This document shows positions 59,831 through 64,000 of a stretch of 64,000 nt of DNA, piece by piece. The stretch covers positions 23,053,080 to 23,117,079 of the forward strand of contig CM070617.1 in assembly GCA_036346255.1 (NCBI GenBank). Reading direction: 5' to 3'. The DNA is from Ampelocalamus luodianensis (taxonomy: Eukaryota; Streptophyta; Magnoliopsida; Poales; Poaceae). Both the position numbers and the translations under genes were made by a program. The notes beneath the pieces were generated by a model. That model had not been told where the DNA came from, did not search any database, and saw only the letters and a program-made list of their open reading frames with translations. How positions within the stretch are numbered: the stretch's first letter is position 1; each line of letters begins with the position of its first letter.

Positions 59831-61967
59831 TGAATGTTGTTGGAGGAGACATAAAAGAAGTCGCCACATTCGTTCTCACGGTCACATGTTTTTATTATTG
59901 CTTCCTATGGAATAAAAATAGAAATTAACTGATTTTTTGATTAAAAATATAAGCTATAATGAGAATGGCATGAATGGTGCCGGAGGAGATCACAAAAGAG
60001 TTCATGGCATCGATCTTTCCTGTAAGAAGACATTGACCCATGGAGAAGCGAATAGCCAAGGTGGTGATGACGGAGATGGGGATAATGTCATGCTGCTCAT
60101 CGGAGCCATTGAAAAGAAAGTCCAGTGTTGAAGGAGCCAAAACTCGTGATGACAAGTGGTGAGCGTCAGCGTTTTTGAAGAAGTTAGTTGCCAAAGAAGC
60201 TCAATAATAGAAAAGCCCTAACAGAGAGTAGAGTAGATAAAGCTTTACATTAAGACGAGCTATAAACGATATGAGGCCATCGGGATAGCTAGGAATGTGT
60301 CATCACTGGTAAGGGGCACGTTGTCACCAGTGATGCCGAAAAGATGACCCATATCGTTAGACAACGACTAAAACAGACATGCCGATATTAGTAAAGATGA
60401 GAGGTTGTCACGGTTAGTGCGAAAAATCATAACGTTGAGTTGGTCAACATCGAAGAAGAGGAACGGCCGACACGAGATAAGAGGACAGCGAGCATGTATA
60501 ACATCATGCATGCGTATGTACATGCATGCATCCGTACAAATAGAAGCGCGGGAGTACAGAGGCAGAGGAGCAAGAAAGATAGAGTAGAGATGGCGCAGCC
60601 GTCGGTAATATTCTCGGGGTCACCAGAGAGAGTGTGACACGTGTCCCCAGCTGAGATTGGCGACGGTTGCATTTGTATACGTGTTGATGTCTCAATGGTT
60701 ACCATTAGGTAATAATTGAGGAGAAGTAGAAGATAACTATGTGATAAAGTATTGCATTGAAATGGGTAGTAACTGAGAGAGAGGGGGAGATTCATGCTTA
60801 CTATTAGAGGTTGAAGCAAAAAAGTTATGATGACGAGAAGACATAGAAGTCATACGGTTTGGTGGGGCAGCCAACGTGTGAGGGAAGATAAGTTCAAGGT
60901 AGGTCGTCCATGGTACATCGGTGTATGCGTGAACAAGATATTTTAATGCATTATACCATATAAACATTATACCATATAAACTAATAAGATAATTTGCCGC
61001 ATACATAATCAACGTATTACTTGAGATTAAATATAGGTACATGTATATCCATACAATTTAGAGAAAAAAAACTAATAGAGTAAGAATAGGAACATACAAC
61101 TATATGATCTATGTATGATGGAGATTGGTTAGTTTCTAAGAACCCTAATAACTTATTATGCTCATTGATTTTCTTCCATCAAAACACATACTTCAATTAC
61201 GTTCATCATGTTGTAATTTCCTTCAAGCTGCTATTGTCACCCTATGCTCGTTAATTTTCTTCGATCGAAGCACATACTTCAATTATGTCATCATTTTGTA
61301 ATTTTCTTCAAACTGCTATTGTCATTTCCAATGTTTAGTATGTTCATCATCATGTTGTAATTTTCTTCAGGCTGCTATTGTCATTTCTAAAGTTTAGGAT
61401 ATTTTAAAAGTCTAAATAACCTACAAGATGTATAAATGTATTATAATCATTTATACGAACTTCAAAATAGATCTAGCTATGTAAACGCACTGCCACCGTG
61501 TTAGTTTTTGAAAAGAAAAGGTTAGACGAACTAACTAAGCATTTACTCGCTATAACATCGCCGGCACAGACTCAGCGGTGCTAGAGGTTTCGAAAAAGCG
61601 CTCAAATCCCCCCTGCTAATCTGCAGCCCTCACGGCTACGCAAGCTCGGACGTCTGCCCCGCAACCACATGGACCGATGAACGCACCACGCCACGTTCCG
61701 GACGTCCACGCTCTACCAACCACCTCAACTCAACTCGTCGCCGCCACAATCACACCCGAAACGGCACGCTTTTCTCCCCGTCAAACACCAGCGAGCTAAC
61801 TGCGAACCGCGAAGTAAAAACGAGGCGCTCGCTGCGCGGCTTTTCTCCCCTCCCTTCCGCCGCTTCCCGCGGAACGAGCTCCCGAGGCCGCGGGACCGCC
61901 GCGCGTGCTCCCCGGAACGCCCTCGCCCCGCGGCCGGGCGGAAGAGGAGCACTAGGCCGCGGCGGGG
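59831..61967. other. Intergenic DNA upstream of the DHHC gene
   Basis: No gene is supported; frames at 60427-60819 have no recognisable domain. 61200-61390 holds a three-copy repeat. 61600-61967 turns GC-rich and is the probable promoter and leader of the DHHC gene; long reverse-strand frames there are by-products of base composition. Confidence 0.55.
61206..61390. repeat. Three diverged tandem copies, about 70 bp
   Basis: CATCATGTTGTAATTTCCTT followed by CAAGCTGCTATTGTCA occurs near 61204, and diverged copies with TTTTCTTCA(A/G)(A/G)CTGCTATTGTCATTTC near 61283 and 61345. It is non-coding. Confidence 0.85.
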
Positions 61968-64000
61968 ATGGCGGGGCGGCCTGGGTACGTCACGCTGCCC
62001 ATACTCTCGGTGTTCGCGGCGATCGGGTACGTTTACTACACCACGGTGTTCCTGGCGATCCCCGCGTGGCTGGGGCTCGCCACGGCGGCGGGGGTCGCCA
62101 ACGCCGCGGCCTTCACCGCACTGGCCGCCGCCTGCGTCGCTACCTACGCCGTCGTCGTCTCCCGCGACCCGGGCCGCGTGCCGTCGGCCTTCGTGCCGGA
62201 CGTGGAGGACCACGAGAGCCCCATCCACGAGATCAAGCGCAAGGTACGGTCCGCGCTTCCCCCTCCTCCACCGGGACCACCCCAGATCTCGCGGGCGCCG
62301 CGGCGGCGTGCTGCAAAGTTTGGATCTTTGGATTTGAATGGTATTCATATCTTGCGGATTAGATACTCTGGCCTCAAAGTTGAGATCTTGGATTTAGATT
62401 CAGAACATTGCCTATAAGCAAGATCCAGTGAACTGGTGATTCCGTCTGTGGGGTTTGGATCTTTGGAGCAGAACGTTCCTTTACCATTTTGAGCTCAATG
62501 TTGAGATCTTTGTGGGAGGAAGAGAGTAACAGTGTGTTGGTGTGCATCCGACTCTATGGAGGGGTGTGGACGTGTGGTGAGCGACTGAGCGTTTTTTGCT
62601 CTGGATCCTTGCACGCTGCAGTCATTAATATTTGATTGATTAAAAAAAATACATTTCAACTGAAAAGGTGGGATTCCGTTATGTAATAATGGAAAATGGG
62701 GGACACCCCGGACTAAAAAACTGAAAAGGTAGGATATTTTGCTGCTAAGAATGCAGTCAGTGACTCAGTGTGGATCTTCTCTAGATCTCCTGCAGAGCAT
62801 TGGTCTTATGAATTAGATAATCTAGATTTAAGTATGAAATCTAGGTCTTGCGTGCAGAATGTGTCATTGGTGGATCAGAGGATTTGCATTTGTGTAATCA
62901 ATGCATGCAATGGGTATGACAACATTAGCATACTGGGATCTGGTAAGCTGGGAAAGGATCAAAATATCGTTCGATTCAAAAGCTGGATACGTACGAGTAA
63001 TTGTTTTCTGGATTTTTAGGAGTTGATATTATTATTGCCCGTTAGATCTTGCGTAAGGGGTCACATCCATTGAATAGTAGGTGTTGCATTTTTTACTGGT
63101 GGATGTACCCATGTGAAGATAATACATTGCATTCTACTATGTGTTTTGCTTTTGCCTGTTATGACGATTTCAGCTATAATCTAATTGAAACGTCAAGGTG
63201 TATTCTGGTCCTGAAGTTTGTGCACTCGTCATTGCCCTTGAAGTGAATAAATATTAAATATCTAAAAGCAACCTCAGTTGTTGGGGAATCATATCTTGCT
63301 TGCATTAAAAGATTTTCCATTTTTTTGTTGGAATGGATTCCAAGCATAAATCATGACCGGCAAGACCGGCAATGCACTATATTTAGATTTCATGTCCATT
63401 TAGTTCTCAAACTCGCCTATCAGTGGAAATTTTGTAAAAAATGTAAAAAAAAAGGGGGGAAGCTAATCTTTGTCACTGAAATATCTTTGACGCAATATAG
63501 TAAAAGCCATGGGCCTGTGTGCCAATTTACACTAGAATACACCTTTTCGTAATGTTAGAATTCAAATTTATTTTTATCACATATGTTGTATCTTCTTTAC
63601 TTAACATGCTTATTCTGATTCTGATGTCATAATTGCAGGGTGGTGATTTGAGATATTGCCAGAAATGCTCCCATTATAAACCTCCTCGTGCACACCATTG
63701 CCGTGTCTGCAAGAGATGCGTCCTAAGAATGGTGCCAGCTAGTACTAATAGCATGATCCCGTTTATTCTTTTCTTGGTTCCAATTTGCATTTATCTTACA
63801 TTTTTCTGTGCAGGACCATCACTGTATTTGGATTAACAATTGCGTTGGACATGAGAACTACAAGATTTTCCTAGTCTTTGTTCTGTATGCTGTAATTGCA
63901 AGCTTCTATTCTATGGTACTTCAATATCCTCCATTACTTTAGCAACTATGGCTTGTCAGGAGTTTGAGCATAAGAAGATTCGTTTTTATATCAGGTTCTG
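61968..64000 (+). CDS. PAT16: DHHC-type protein S-acyltransferase (PAT16-like), 5' part
   Basis: These membrane enzymes attach palmitate to cysteines of target proteins through an acyl-cysteine intermediate. Coding exons are 61968-62243, 63639-63731, 63814-63915 and a start at 63995 running off the window. The first three join in phase 0 to give 157 residues. Two membrane segments lie at about residues 9-33 and 42-65, followed by the family DPG motif (RDPGRVPSAF, 67-69). The cysteine-rich domain begins GGDLRYCQKCSHYKPPRAHH, with Cys99, Cys102, Cys113 and Cys116, and the catalytic DHHC lies at 124-127 (Cys127 nucleophile). A third membrane segment starts near 144 (FLVFVLYAVIASFYS). Sequence and length of the N-terminus fit the PAT13-16 group, PAT16 best. 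The remaining half, with the TTxE motif, lies outside. The donor ATG|GTGCCA of the second intron is weak but keeps the conserved frame. Confidence 0.9.

Noticed and set aside
61725..62348. 207-codon minus-strand frame over the DHHC first exon
   Set aside because: It is Arg/Gly-rich and compositional, and lies opposite a clearly conserved exon.
1..64000. A previously undescribed multi-gene system
   Set aside because: The four host genes belong to well-known families, are widely spaced and show no shared regulation or pathway; the rest is transposons and repeats.

Overview
The window looks like nuclear DNA from a grass. The evidence is GC-rich single-exon genes beside AT-rich intergenic DNA, plant GT-AG introns, and dense repeats: Ty1/copia, Ty3/gypsy and Sirevirus-like LTRs, Mutator-like, hAT and small inverted-repeat elements. 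I cannot name the species. I see no prokaryotic operon, CRISPR array or tRNA.

Four host genes stand out. (1) Positions 1-7074, minus strand: a Pumilio RNA-binding protein. Eight coding exons can be joined in frame and the 3' end is cut by the window edge. (2) 22591-23283, plus: an intronless RING-H2 E3 ligase with an N-terminal zinc ribbon. (3) 39473-40753, plus: an intronless A1-type aspartic protease of the PCS1 type. (4) 61968 to beyond 64000, plus: the start of a DHHC protein S-acyltransferase resembling PAT16. These are ordinary dispersed plant genes and I see no functional link between them.

Mobile and repeat DNA fills the rest. 9036-11091 holds a broken hAT transposase gene. 13641-16603 is a Sirevirus-like LTR remnant with a short-motif array. 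20473-21923 is a non-autonomous Mutator-like element with a perfect 9-bp target duplication. 24718-27030 is another Mutator-like element with long inverted ends and a piece of transposase. 27664-28497 is a small inverted-repeat element. 29312-36069 is a decayed Ty1/copia element (minus strand) with short LTRs, and an 800-bp solo LTR (33520-34319) is nested inside it. 43973-59137 is a 15.2-kb Ty3/gypsy element with LTRs of about 5.1 kb, inserted into an older repeat cluster whose halves now lie at 42200-43972 and 59138-59830.

I found no convincing new gene system. The observations most worth checking are the indel-rich differences between the two 5.1-kb LTRs (possibly consensus errors at methylated sites), the nested insertion order with target duplications, the internal architecture of the 20473-21923 element, and a 10-residue in-frame duplication in the Pumilio protein.
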